Below are positions 31,271 to 43,241 of a stretch of DNA of 64,000 nt, one piece after another. Both the position numbers and the translations under genes were made by a program. The DNA is taken from positions 169,546 through 233,545 of the forward strand of contig JAHLMK010000032.1 of assembly GCA_019915135.1 (NCBI GenBank), written 5' to 3'. Under the pieces are notes generated by a model. That model did no database searches and was not told where the DNA came from. It saw only the letters and a list, made by a program, of their open reading frames with translations. How positions within the stretch are numbered: position 1 is the first letter of the stretch; each line of letters starts with the position of its first letter. The DNA comes from Strobilurus pachycystidiatus. Lineage: Eukaryota; Basidiomycota; Agaricomycetes; Agaricales; Physalacriaceae.

Positions 31271-33912
31271 TCACAACAAAGGACTCTCCGAGATCTGAGA
31301 ATCATCCTGTCCACCTCCTCCGCCTGCCCTTCTTCTGCGAGGCGTTGGCCATTCGAAACCACTACCAACACGTCTATCCAAGAAACGGGACAGCACGTTA
31401 CCTTCGGAGTGGGGCTGTGGATGCATGTCTGGTATAGACTCAACAAGAGAAGAAGGTGGGAGGTCCCTGTAAGACGGCCGGCCAGGGAAATTCCTATATT
31501 GCACCTGCTGATAGGATTGAGACCCCGGCGAAGGTAGATTGTGCTCCCAGTCTCGACGATGGCGATCAAGTAATGTCTGCTGTGCGTATTCTTTCTCGCA
31601 TCCCGGATAATCGCAGCGGTATACAAGATTGTAGTGCTCTGTCTGGATGTGTCCTACACCAAGAGGCTTAGCACGCCCATGGACCACCAAGGGAAAAGCA
31701 ACTTACTGTCTAGAAAAGCTTTGGTCGGGTATGTCACCCCATAGCATGTCGGGCAAACAAAAGGCGCCTCGTTCATGCGCCTCGTCTCGGTGGCGTTGTT
31801 GTCTCCGAGTCTTCCCCCTCATCCGCGGACCTCTGAGGTTCGCGAGTGGTAGGTCACCATGAGTAGCTGATGGTCCTACTTCGGCTGCGGTCGTGCTGAG
31901 AGATCCGTGGGAGCTCATGCTGCCATTGACCTCAGTTTGCCCATACAGCGATAGTCTTGGTAAAGCTTCCTGTGGGTGCAATTCGTCGCCTGTATCTTCA
32001 TCGCATGGACCTCCAGACAGGTCTTCCAAGTTGAGCGTTGTAACAAGAGCACGATCTATCGGGAGCGCGGTGCGAGATACTACAGAAACACCTAGCCCGC
32101 CTGTGAGACAACTTTTAGAACTCTTGGTGAAGTGACGAGCAAAGGCACTCGCCTGTGGATACTGCCTCAGATGGAAAATTGGCGTCCCGTTCTTCTTTGT
32201 GCGAATCTTCGGCTTGCATGTCATCGTCGGCGGAGTGGGGCAAGGTCATTGCAAGGTCAGGAGACCTGGGGATGTGAACGCTGTTACTGAGTTCTAGCGG
32301 TTTGAGACTAGCAACACCTGATCGCAATCATTAAGGCTGATTTTGGCTCGAGATGCTAGCTCACCCTCCACGACATCGACAGCATTGAGCGTCAAAACTC
32401 CCTGCACCATGGACTCGATGTTCTCCCCCTGCCCTTCAAAGGCCGACATCCATGAATCATCGTGTATAGCATATGCCAATGCATCTGGAAAGAGGTCCTA
32501 TGAAAAGTGACTTCAGGACAGCAGGTAGGCGTAAAAGTAGATGATCACTAGCCAAGATGCGTTGACCTATTAAGGCACTAATATTCAAGGGCTGCTACGA
32601 CGTTAATGATATGCGTGAATCCCTTGGTCACCGACTTACAGGAGGGGAATATGCCGGAGACGGCTGTACATAGAAACTCTGGTCAGAGTTGTCGGAGGAG
32701 TCACTATCGAGATCGTCTGGAGGACTGCCACTCGTGGAGACAGTGGCTTGAATCCCCGTACTGTCAGAGCCCTCCGGAAAGACCGCAGCGGGTACACGAG
32801 TCTGGAACACGTCCGAGTCACTGTCTGGGGAATGATCACCATGATTACCACCGGAGACTCGTTGACTTGACGTGAAGTCCGACCCGAATGACGAAAGGGA
32901 AGGCCATGTAGTTGAAGACGACGCTGAGGATGAGAACGGCACCTTGTCGCGGGATGTGGTGGGCCGCCAGCTGCTATGCTCCTTGACCTCCACCCGCACC
33001 TTTTGGCGGCGCATGGAACTTTCACGTATGCCAATACTGTAACCCCTTGCAAACACGCATTGATTCGGCTCGTTATCGATTGGGCAGAGCTGGTCGTTGG
33101 TGATGGGGAAGTAATTCATCTCCGGATCGCCGGTTCCACCGGATGTGTTCTCGATGGACATGTGCCCTTGGACCAGGCCGGGCGATATTAATTTGGCAGA
33201 GAGGCTGATGTGATTGAACTTCTGTGCTGAGGCAGCATTCATCCACGAACGAGCCTTATCACAGCCCGTGATCAGGAATAGCGTTCCACTACTGGCCTGG
33301 CGACCCATGGTCACGTTCGCATAGTGATACAGCATGCAAGCGTATTTGCGAGCATAATCCAGATAGATGTCCTTGTTGCTCGTGTTAAAGCGCGTCGCAC
33401 CTTGTGGGAGGATAAGCGCCGCCATTTCTTTCCTCTCCGTTCGAAGATCGAACTCGAATCCAGCACCCAAAGGAAAGCTTCACAGACAGATCGTCAAACG
33501 TGCAGCCAAACTAACACGGATCAAGTAGTACGCACCCAAACCTGTCTGCCGACGCTCCTAGGCTCGACGCCTTCACCTTGACAGTGGCATTGCTCAATGA
33601 GGTTTTCGGAGGGAACGCCTGGCGCACTGAGAGCGCAGGTTTGGCGATGACAGGCAATTCGGGCGGTATGGAACCTGTACGGCCATTCGCAGCGTTGATG
33701 GGGTGTGTGTGTAATAGATGAACGTTGAGGAGGAGGTCAAAGCAGCCATCGTTAGTGCGATGTACCACGTCGCCAATGCTGTGACCCTTTTCCCGGTATT
33801 CAAATGATTCGTTTGTGTCCACTGTAGGGCACCATAGTGGTATTCCATGTTTTCGTTGCTGTAGAACTCGTAGATAGACTTCAGAGGCGGCGTTCTGGTC
33901 GAAGTTGGGCAT
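31271..33912 (-). CDS. orphan basidiomycete domain protein with two C-terminal C2H2 zinc fingers
   Basis: The N-terminal two thirds belongs to a large, unnamed Agaricomycete family that I recognise by FDLLLNVHLLHTHP-like, SGTLFLITGCDKARSWMNAA, NQCVFARGYSIGIRES and the later DLFPDALAYAIHDDSWMSAF. Exons seen: 33536-33912, 33477-32640, 32497-32365 and from 32317. Further introns occur near 32130 and 31830, the latter an apparent ~40-base intron with an odd GAG acceptor. The final exons encode two fingers: CPTCYGVTYPTKAFLDRHIQ with TEH after it (C2-X12-H-X4-H), then CDYPGCEKEYAQQTLLDRHR (C-X4-C-X12-H-X5-H). The tail is Pro/Arg/Gly-rich. A DNA- or RNA-binding nuclear role is likely from the fingers; the function of the big domain is unknown. 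Confidence 0.7.
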
Positions 33913-33979
33913 GGTATAAGTGAGGGCGATGAGAGATGTGCTTTGATTGCTTTAGACGTGAGAGCAGCATGCAGGATAC

Positions 33980-34400
33980 TATGAGTGAGAAAGCTGTGTT
34001 TCGCTGTGAATTGTGTGTCCGAGTGTCCACGATAGGATTCCTGATGGCCGACTCGGAATGAATTGACTTCCTGTACACAGTACAGCCAGAGACTCTCGCA
34101 TTCGGGTTGATATTTCGAGGGAGCGAAATAGCACCCCACGCGCCTTGAACGCCAAACTGGCTACAGAAAGCACCTGCCGCCAGGGCACTGAATCTAGAGG
34201 GTAGAATCCTTAGCGGAATGAAGCATCCGATAAGCAGAGCAAGAATACTTTGAAGAAAGTTAGCACATGCCAACGAGTGCGCTAAACGGTGTCACGTACA
34301 TGATGGTCGGTCGGCGTTCATTGTATTGACTCGAGAGGCATAGCCCGCAATAGCACCACCCGCGATGGCACCCTGGTCAACACAGTTAGTACTTGTTGTT
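33980..34400 (-). pseudogene. fragment of a JEN1/SHS-type MFS carboxylate transporter
   Basis: Minus-strand reading shows GAIAGGAIAGYASR, then after an intron SILALLIGCFIPLRILPSRF and SALAAGAFCSQFGVQGAWGA. This is the signature stretch of the fungal monocarboxylate (lactate/pyruvate) proton symporters of the JEN/SHS group. Beyond it the expected conserved segment survives only as a degraded trace (NINPNARVSGCTVYRK) that soon decays. The N-terminal TM helices and the whole second half are missing, and the fragment sits directly upstream of the C2H2 gene. I therefore call it a relic. A functional short protein is unlikely. Confidence 0.6.
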
Positions 34401-34419
34401 CCTTTAATGAAGGGCATAG

Positions 34420-35063
34420 CTCTGAGAGAAAGAAGTAGCTGCTCCAGGGCTTCTCACAGGTATATAAATCCACGACTGGCATGTGTGTCGACATCGGTGA
34501 AGGTTGAGCGTATATAGAGACTCAGAGTTCGGTCGCCTGATCGGGAACACCCGACGACAGAACTTTCGGTCCGAGAGGCCGACCGAGGCTGAAACCGATC
34601 ACAGGAATTCTAAAAGTTGCTGGAAAGCCGCCATGTTCTCACTTTTGGCTGGCCACCATGCGCGCGCCGCGGTGCGTGCTCTCCCTCTAGACGATCTCTA
34701 TGTAGACTAGTCTTACGCACGGGCAGATCGCTCGGGTGAGCGAAACCCAAATACGGACAGGCGAGCGCTAATCAAGGATTCAAGTCAGCTACGTTGTGGG
34801 CGCGGGTTTTGCGTGGCAAGGCGCGGCGTGTTGCCTCGTAGTATTTGCTAACTGTATCGACGGACATCACCCGCTGGCCAATAATAACTGTTCTGCATCA
34901 AGTTGGGCCTCATGTCTTGTCAGGGAGGTTTGCTACGGGCGCTCAATTCAACGACTGCAATTGGTCAATATCACTCAATCATGATCCACCTTGAGCTGGA
35001 GCATCATCTAAGGGACGGTATAAATGCATCTCTCATTCTCAGAACGCCTCTTCACCTACCAGC
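34420..35063. other. intergenic, promoter of hemerythrin gene 1
   Basis: About 640 bases without a supported gene. The 3' part holds a CCAAT-type element (34953-34969) and a TATA-like TATAAAT at 35019-35025, 39 bases before the hemerythrin ATG. Confidence 0.5.
34953..34969 (+). promoter_or_regulatory. promoter element shared by both hemerythrin genes, copy 1
   Basis: 17 bases gactgcaattggtcaat, 111 bases upstream of the start of hemerythrin gene 1, identical to 48002-48018 upstream of gene 2. It contains ATTGG, the reverse of a CCAAT box. Just before it, GCGCTCAATTCA also matches the second promoter (GCGCTTCAATTCA). Confidence 0.65.
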
Positions 35064-36040
35064 ATGTCCTTTCCACTTATTCGTACGTCCACTTCCTCTG
35101 CACGTTCAACGGACCCTGACAGAGTTGATGCGTCAACAGCTATCCCACCAGGCGACCCCAATGACCTGTGGGATTTCCAGGCAATGTGAGTATACGCGCC
35201 GCCAATTCTTCAACCCACTCATTTTACGCAGGGAGATGGCTGTCGTCCACAACGTCTTCATACGAGCTCTCAACTCGATTCTCAGGAACGCGCCTGTAGC
35301 GACTGCCGCTCGATTCGAGGGATACAGGACATTCTGTCTGGCGTTTGTGAGTTGCTTTTCGACTCGTCCCTATCCCCGAAAATTCAACTAAAAATTCGAC
35401 AGACAGAGGTCCTCCAAGGTCACCACGATTATGAAGAGGAGACATTCTTCCCTCTGATCGAGAAGCGAACGGGCAAAGGCAGCCTCGCCGTCAACGTCGA
35501 GCAACACGAAGCCTTTCACCACGATCTCGAGGCGTTCACCGACTACATTCGGAACGTGAAAGTCGACGAATACAACGCCGAAACATTCGTCCCCTTGATC
35601 AACGCCTTGGGTACAAACCTCATCCCGCATCTGACAGATGTATGTTGCGACTTCGCATCTCCCGCTTTTATAACAAACTGTAACAATATCTTATTCACAG
35701 GAAATCACCACCCTTGATAGTGCCTTACTTCGTGAATCGATGTCAAAGGAAGACATCACCGCATTGAGTCAGGCGACAAAAGCATACGTACAAAAGGAGA
35801 TGACCTTCTCCTACGCCCTGCCTTTTCTTGTCGTCAATTTGGATACTAGCGCGGCCCCTTGGTAGGTGCACTCCGTGATCTTTGCCTACAGCAGCTGACA
35901 CGTCGTACAGGTTCACCCTCCCAACGGTGATTATCTGGTTTATGAACCTTTGGCCAGGATGCGCCAGCAAGCACAAAGACGCGTGGACCTTTGGAGAGTT
36001 CGATACATGGGGACGTCGGCGAAAGGAAAATTCTCTCTAA
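35064..36040 (+). CDS. hemerythrin-like (HHE domain) protein, copy 1
   Basis: Four-helix-bundle protein with the di-iron hemerythrin ligand pattern; in fungi such proteins are linked to oxygen, NO or iron handling, but the role here is unproven. Exons 35064-35082, 35140-35185, 35232-35346, 35403-35639, 35701-35861, 35911-36040; 235 aa. Ligand-type residues: VVHNVFIRALNSIL (first His), LQGHHDYEEETFFPLIE (His and Glu), EQHEAFHHDLEAF (two His), and LIPHLTDEITTL (His, Glu). A C-terminal segment (ALPFLVVNLD, then LPTVIIWFMNLWPGCASKHK) is outside the bundle and fairly hydrophobic. The very short 19-base first exon is supported by the identical structure of copy 2 at 48140. Confidence 0.9.
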
Positions 36041-36712
36041 TTTGTCTCGTACTACATCCCGCTTACTCCCCATGAATCCAACCTATACTTAACCTCTCAT
36101 CATAGTTCCCTTTGCCTGATTTTCATCTGCTGTTAGAGATCTCGGATAGCTACGCGTTTACCGGCGCTCCAACCCTTAATATTATACCTTCCTTCCACCT
36201 TCAATGTGACGTGAGAGCTCATCAAGACATGCGCGAAATTTGCGTAGTGATACGAGAGCTTATACTGCTTGAGGAACTCTGGAGGAACTACTCACGCACA
36301 GACGATGGCCTCAATGTCAGCTTCATGTCCTTGCAAGACTTCTTGCGGTGTGGCTCAAGGATATAAGACAAGAAGTTTTCAGCACGCAGCAAGGCATGAG
36401 CAAGGTCAGCGTCACTGTGTTGGTCATCTCGTAGACGTTCAAGAAATGAACAAGTATGCGGTGGCAGAGTGAAGACGACTCGCTTGTTCAACTTGAATCT
36501 GTGCATACTCGGAGCTCGGACCGACGCACGTGGGTGGTAGTGTGAGAAAGTAGCGCATTTGAAACTCGCTCTCCACCTTCATCATCGCGCTGGGCAGCGA
36601 ACGACGGCCTTCCCCTCCCCGCTGCTGCCTTTCCCGTGCAGTTCTCGCAGAGCCACTCTACACTAGCCGCCACTAACGCCTTTTCCGAATACCCTCTTTC
36701 CCGCCTCCAACA
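36041..36712. other. intergenic, promoter of CHS7
   Basis: About 670 bases between hemerythrin gene 1 and CHS7, both on the plus strand. Short overlapping frames occur on both strands with no domain. The final ~100 bases are pyrimidine-rich, as is common for fungal leaders. Confidence 0.45.
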
Positions 36713-37896
36713 ATGGGCCTAAAGTTCGGCTCTTTCGACTCTCTTTGCCAAACCGCCGCGCTCGTTATCTGCCCGCTCGTAGGGAGCGACCAGGGCATCG
36801 TACCGACATGCTATAGCCGCAACGTCGACGTTGGAGGGACCCTCATCTTCCAGCCCTGTGCGTTGTCACCGCCCCCGTAGCGCTCGTCACTGACACCCAG
36901 CAGCAACATGCTTCATCCACATCGTCGCACTTATCATGACGGCCATCATGATATATCACATCCGCTCCAAGTACACTGCCGTTGGCCGTAAAGAGATCGT
37001 CACCTTTTTCTGGATGTACGCCCTCATCCAGCTTCTCGGCTTTTTCCTTGACTCTGGCATCATCCCCACCTCAAACGCCGCTTACGAGGTTTGTTTGCAA
37101 CATTTTCTACCCTGTGCCCGTGCTTATGTTTCTGTAGTGGTTTGCAGCAATATACACCGGCCTCATAGCAGCCACCTACTGCTGTTTGCTCATCAACGCA
37201 TTCGTCGGCTTCCAGTGGGCAGAGGATGGTACGCCAAAGTCCCTCTGGGGCCTCCGCATCGCCTGTCTTGCCGTCTTTGGCGTCGGCTTCTTCTTCGCCA
37301 TTGCCACCTTCAAGGGCTTTGCCGGCATGTCCTACGATAAATCCACCGCCCTCTGGGTCATCTACCTTCTCTGGCCGCTCGTCTGCGTGCCCATCTACAT
37401 CATATCGCAGCTTCTTCTCGTCTTCCGCACGCTAGAGGACCGCTGGCCCATTGGCGATATCATCTTCGGCACCGCCTTCTATGTCATCGGCATGGTCATC
37501 CTTTTCGCATTCAGCACGACCATCTGCGACGCGATCAAGCATTACATCGATGGGCTCTTCTTCTCGGAGCTCTGTGTTCTCCTCAGCGTTATGATGGTGT
37601 ACAAGTACTGGGACTCTATCACTGTACGTTCATTTCGCCTCCATTTCTTCCCTGCCTTTGCTAACTAGCAATAGAAAGAGGATCTTGAGTTCTCCGTCGG
37701 CAGCAAGTCCGCCGTGTGGGAGGTTAAGGACCCTCTCCTTGCTGGGCAGCAGGATTTCTCCGAAGAGGACAGCAACTATCACGGAGCGGGTGGACGAGGC
37801 AACACGACCGCATCGCTTGTTGGCGGTGTCAGTGGACAGCAATACTATGGACAGAGGAGAGGAGGAGGAGGCTACCCACCAGCGGCCGGGTATTGA
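36713..37896 (+). CDS. CHS7: chitin synthase export chaperone Chs7
   Basis: Polytopic ER membrane protein needed for folding and ER exit of the Chs3/class IV chitin synthase. Exons 36713-36857, 36901-37088, 37138-37623, 37675-37896; phases agree, 346 aa. The start [20 protein letters not shown] is the usual Chs7 N-terminus. It continues with [70 protein letters not shown], a run of about six to seven TM helices, and a polar tail ([17 protein letters not shown]) rich in Gly/Gln/Tyr. Intron 1 ends in a tandem CAGCAG; either acceptor keeps frame and differs by one residue. Its client enzyme is encoded at 25388-29948. Confidence 0.93.
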
Positions 37897-38222
37897 GACT
37901 GAGTGCTATGTTATATATCCACGGACCTGCATTTCCTTTGCCATATACTATCATTCTAATGACACAAAGTTTTTCAGGAATTTGGCCAGAGTAGGAACTA
38001 CCCATACACGCTCCGAGACAGCTATCTAAGAGTGGATGAACAAAAGAACAAGGTGACAAGCTTCAATTCATTGTTGAGGCGTTTACGTCCCTTCGTGTCA
38101 AAGGCTCAAAATTCTTGTGAAAGATAACATATGTAAGTACTCGTCGTAGCTCGTCATACAAGCTCGGTATGACGGTTTTCGTTTCAATCATGGCACAATT
38201 CCAAGGCGGCAGAAATTCCAGA

Positions 38223-40799
38223 CTAAAGAGACGGGACCTCCACCTGCTCATCGCGAACGATTTCTGCACCCTAAACAAGTCAGCAACAACATTCCCTTTA
38301 CGAATATCGCTCCAGGCTTACTCTTTCTGCTAATCCATACACAGTAGCCTGTAAATGGGCCGAGACATGGATGGGGAGTATCGACGCGTCAATCTACAAG
38401 ACCGCATAACAAGTCAGGCTCAAATTCTGTTAACCAGCTCGCGGAGGATCACTCACGACGCGAATGTTCTGAGTTCCGTACACTTTGAGCTTACTGTCGA
38501 CCACGCCTCCATTTTCTCTCGGAAGCATAGACGCGGTTCCGATCGGATGAAACAGCGTTTGTATTGTGGCGCGTATCACCTCCTTCATCTTCTCATCCGA
38601 GTCAACCTCTAGCCCGGGACTGACCTCCCTCACGAGTATCTTTCGATAGGGCTCAGTGTCGGCAACCCTACGCGCGTACTTCATACCCTCCAACATCATC
38701 TCCATGTCAATGTCGTTGTCCAGGATGTTAATGTCGATGAGCGGTGCCGCGTCAGGCGAGGGCGAAGATATGTGTACGGAGCCTCGGGAGAATGAGTGCT
38801 GAAGGGCGACTAGGAAGGATATGTACGACTTTCCAGGCTCGGCGCTCTTCCCTGTGCCTGGAATGAACCCGTTTGTGGCGGCGAATCTTCGAACGGGGTC
38901 AGCTAATATTCATATGAACAGAAAGTGGAAGGACGGTGGGCTCACTCGAGTTGAGGCACTGTGTTGTCGGTCAACCAGCGGATCTGTATCTGGCGAGTGG
39001 TATCCGAGTGTTCGTATCGTGCTCTTGCATGATCAGCAAGAGTACGAACAGCCGCAGGTTCCATGAATTTGGCTGGAGGTAGGAAAGCGTATGCGCTGGA
39101 AGCGCATTGAGATATCATCCCTTTCTTCTCCGTTTGACTGATCCAGCAGTGAGCAAGGTCCAATAGAACGTTCGTAGACTGGACGTACTATCGCGCCATC
39201 TCAGCAGCCAAAAATTCCGAGTCCTGAAGCATCTCCGATGTTTCGCACTCTGGGACGGCTTCGGCGGTGTACGTACACCACAGATGGTCCTGTTGAGTAT
39301 TAGTTTTCACCTTGGTACGAAGAAGCTAGCTGACCTCTGGCCGTGAATAGAGTGGTGAGCGAACAACCTTGCGCGCCATGTAAGAGCAGCTCACGAAGAT
39401 TATTTCCCACTCCAGGTAGGTTGACCAATGTCTTGATACCGTGCGATTGAAGAACCTCCGGATCACCGATGCCTTTTGACAAGTCTGAGCGAGGTTGAAC
39501 GCAGTCTAGATGATGTATCTCCTACCGGAGAGCTCTAGCAGCATCGGCGAATTGAATGAGCCTTTTAGACATGAGCGACCTTGTATTCATGCTCTGAATG
39601 CAACTTGAACTGTGACCCACCAGCACACAAAATCACTTCCTTCCTGGCTTTGAGAACAAGAGTGGACCCATCCTTGATGATCTCGACACCGTCGGCAATG
39701 ACCTCTTCCGAGTCGGAGTCTCTGAAGACAATACGTGTGGCCAGCGCTTCAGTGATGACTTTGAGATTTGGTCTTGACTTGTTAGGCTCATAGTATCCCT
39801 TTCAAATGCAACGGGATGAAGATTGAACTTCCGTCTCGGAATACACTCACTGATGCTGACGAACTCCTCACGACGTTGATGGGATCCACTGCATGTGAGC
39901 TGATACATGCACCTGCATTGTCTCCAGAGGCCTACAGAATCGTTTCGTTTGGCAAGCGAGAGATCTTATGTAACAAGACTTACGGGATCTGGGTTATATG
40001 GAACGTCCAAGCTAGCCAAGGCCTCGAAGAAGCTGGGGTCAACATTGCTGATCCACTTTGGCGGAGAACGGTACAAGGGACCCGATGAGCCGTGATAACG
40101 TTCATCAACGTGAATCTTCAAGGTCTCCTGCTCGTCAGGACTGACGGTGAACGTCTCTGACTGTAACAAGATTGTCAAAATTCTCGAAGGTCCTAAGTGC
40201 GGTGAAAGACACACCTTCTTGATGCCTTCCAAGAACGTGGACCAATTCCACCCATCTGCGCCAAGCTCTTCGATAGCTGTGTGCAGCTGGTCAGAGGTGT
40301 ATCTACCTACAGTGCTCTTCCCACCCACCATCATATTCGATCTTATGTCCACTACCACTCGAATAACGTCGCTTTTCTGCAAAGATGTCATTCAAACGCA
40401 CCGACCGAGCACCATCGGATTGGTCATGGAGCCTCCACCGAGAGCCTTTCCTCTTAATCGCAGTTAGCTGAGGTCTAAGAGACGCTCGATGAACACACCT
40501 AGGTTGAAAGATCTGACGACCATGAGCGTTGGTTTGGGGAATTGTCTGAAATAACCAGTGAATATCGGGTTTGCCCAGGTTATGGAACGCAAGCCCTGCG
40601 CATATCAGTGACATTCTCTCGCCAGAGTTGAGCCAATACCTGGTATCGAATGCTCTGGAGTGTTTGTCACGTCTCTTCCAGCTTCAACCACTGTAACTGT
40701 CGTAGCTGGATCCTCGGACAGTCGGGCGGCTAAGACCAGGCCAGCAAGGCCGCCACCAACCACGACATAGTCGCTCAGATCTCCATCAGGTTGGGCCAT
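38223..40799 (-). CDS. GMC (glucose-methanol-choline) family FAD oxidoreductase
   Basis: FAD-dependent alcohol/aldehyde/sugar oxidase or dehydrogenase of the AA3 type, often used in lignocellulose breakdown. Start ATG at 40799, stop at 38223, with about ten introns, not all resolved. N-terminal Rossmann motif DYVVVGGGLAGLVLAARLSE and VTVVEAG bind FAD. Next come LGKPDIHWLFQTIPQ, GKALGGGSMTNPMVLGR, EELGADGWNWSTFLEGIKKS, RPNLKVITEALATRIVF, EVILCAGG and GIGDPEVLQSHGIKTLVNLP followed by GVGNN. The C-terminal domain has LFHPIGTASMLPRENGGVVD (first catalytic His) and IDASILPIHVSAHLQATVYG (second His). No secretion signal is visible at MAQPDGDLSDY, so it is probably intracellular. The stretch between GGGSMTNPMVLGR and EELGADGWNW is unclear and could hide an error or damage. 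Confidence 0.85.
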
Positions 40800-41194
40800 G
40801 GTGGGTGGATTGAGAGATCCTGGGACAGAAACGGGGTAGATTGGAGCTGAAAAATCAGGCCAAGGCCGAAGTTGCGCTCTTATGAGCCTCCGAGAGTCCC
40901 GAATAGATCACATGAAGATAGTTCAGTGTTTCAGCATACGGTATTAGTGCGTATCAGAGGCCAGAGCGTGGTGCCACCCTGAAGTAATTGTAGAAGCGTC
41001 GAGTGAGGAAGAGGTTTCCAGAAAACAAGCGTGAGAAATTCATTCCATTCGCCCAAGGCGGCAGGCCTCAACGATCAAATGCGCATCCCAAGACTGGTAA
41101 CGATACTCAGAGCTGGCCGCTTCTCCAAGAGTACAACCTGTGTTACATGTTAACATAGACATACTGTACGTGGATTACCAGACTAAGAAAGTGT
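40800..41194. other. intergenic, promoter of the GMC gene
   Basis: About 400 bases between the GMC start and the 3' end of the next minus-strand gene. No open frame or repeat of note. Confidence 0.5.
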
Positions 41195-43241
41195 TTAATC
41201 ACTTTCTCTAACTTCTACTTCATCATCACTTGACTCGGCTGCTAATGTTTGGATGCGAGGTAGGTCTAACGGGGACTTTTTCTGGGAGGTTTTCTTCGCC
41301 CCGGTGGCCCTAAAGCCTTGAAGCCATACATGGGCAGTCTTCAGCCGTTTCGAAGCAACCTCTTCCCCGACTATAGCCTCCGCATTCCTTGTCCGTCCCT
41401 CCTTCTTAGTGCTCCGCTGAGTAGCCGACGAGCTACTTTGACAAGCGGACTCAGATGGCGTGGACGCACAAGCGATCTTGGTAAAGCGACAGTGCCGACA
41501 CGCCGCTCCTTCCTTTTCCATATAGCTTTGACGGTAGCAATCAAAATTCTGCTTCGCACATGTCTCGCACTACCCTCCAAAATCAGAGGCAAGTAAGCAC
41601 GAACATGATCATACGTACCGTGATTTTCCTCTTTACTGGTACAACTTCCCAATTCTTCACCAAAGCAACGATATTAGGCACTTGAAAGTTGTTGAAGGCC
41701 CTGTATCTTTGCGGATGGCCTTTGAAAAGAACCAGTAGAGAGTATATTTCGTTGCCCACTTCTTCTTTGACCGCTCGATTCATGGCGACGTCCGTCCAGC
41801 GGTACTTGTCAGCAACCTTGCGAAGATCCTGGATGTACGATGTATCGTGACTGAGCTGGTCATTCGACTCTGGAGGATAAAAGCCTGTCTCGTCTTTGAA
41901 TGTTTCGTACAAGCCCCGTGGCGGCTGGAATGACTTGGCGATGACAATCTGCAAGCTTGTAAGTATATAAGGTTACAGCCCAGATGACAGCCTTGCATTG
42001 TTTCGACTTGGAGAGGTGTTTGGATGATTCTTTTTCGGGGTTTCATGTTTGGTCGGCAATTGCGAAGGAGGTAGCCGTAGCCCAGGCTTATTCTGCTTCC
42101 AAGTGAATTCAGTCCTTTCATGGGATTAGTTTGGAACATACGTTAGTAGGAGACGCATGCGGCTTATCTGCCTGAAATGATTTGTCTTTTGCTGGTGTCT
42201 GCGAGGCAGGCAGTCGAGTCTTCGCTATGGACATTGAAATGGGCGGGTTGTAGCTTTGTGGCTTGCGCACGGGAGGCGCAGAGAAGTTCCCCGCAAGCGT
42301 CTTTGAGGTGCTAGAACGTGATGAAGCAGCGGAAGCATCAGATATGGTTTGTGGCGTTTCGGGAACAACAGTCTGCCATTCCATGAGGGACGAGTAAAGG
42401 TAGCCGTGCGCGACACGTACCGGGCTGAAAGATGCACTAACCCGCTGGACGCTGAAACCATCCGACTCTGTCCTTGACGGAGGACAGCCTACGTTTCGGT
42501 CCACACGATCCCACTGCTCCATGTTCACCAGCTCTGAGATGATCTTTCTCCCCTTCTCAAGCCGAATTCTCGTAGCACTAGTGTGAACATCATGAAGTGC
42601 CGAATGTCGCAACCCACTAGTGCCCAACGGTCCCTCGAGGTCATCGGGATCGTAAGTCGAAATTGAAAGCAGGAACTTCCGGCTCTGGGGGCACGATAAT
42701 GTGCGCGGTAGCGGAAACCTGCACCGCGTCCAATCCCATTCCCAAAACCCGATATCGCTCAGAAGGCGAAGGAGGATACGGCGCCCACTATCTTCAAGCG
42801 CGCTCCAAGGAATCTCGGGTTCACCGTCTGTAAGCTGAAAATTCCGGATAGCCTTCCAGAGGAATTCCCAGAAGGTCGAGTTGAACGCGTATATCCGCCA
42901 TTTCGTCGCGACCTGGCCGACGAATTGTGACAGGGCTCCCTAAATCATAAAAGCAGTGAGCTCAACTCGCAATTATTATTCGTTGGCCTGCCCACCAGAG
43001 CTCGAAAGGCCGAGCGGCCATCTTGCCCCACGCGGGCGCCAGTGGCAGTATCAAAGAACAGGGCCAGACGGGCATCAACCTCATTGTAGATGGTCTCATC
43101 AACGAAGATAGCCTCTCGAGGAGAGCGCAGGGACAGAATAATAGAAAACTTGGCAGAGTCGCCAACGACCAGGGCGGTTGTTGCAGACGACATGTTGGAC
43201 GTTGGGACAAGAGATCTCCCACAGGAAGTAGCCTCTGTCAT
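41195..43241 (-). CDS. unknown protein with a C-terminal Cys cluster
   Basis: No named family. Exon 1 42996-43241 (MTEATSCGRSLV, EAIFVDETIYNEVDARLALF) joins exon 2 42142-42939 in frame (ATKWRIYAFNSTFWEFLWKA, LLRLLSDIGFWEWDW, DDLEGPLGTSGLRHSALHDV, a Ser/Pro-rich stretch). Further exons follow: KSFQPPRGLYETFKDETGFY and NEIYSLLVLFKGHPQRYRAF. The last exon has CETCAKQNFDC, EGAACRHCRFTKIACAS, a compact run of six or more Cys resembling the zinc-cluster-like Cys boxes of many Agaricomycete hypothetical proteins. It then turns Lys/Ser-rich and acidic (ESSDDEVEVRESD). The introns between 42141 and 41950 were not resolved. A nucleic-acid-binding or nuclear role is only a guess from the Cys box. Confidence 0.65.
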
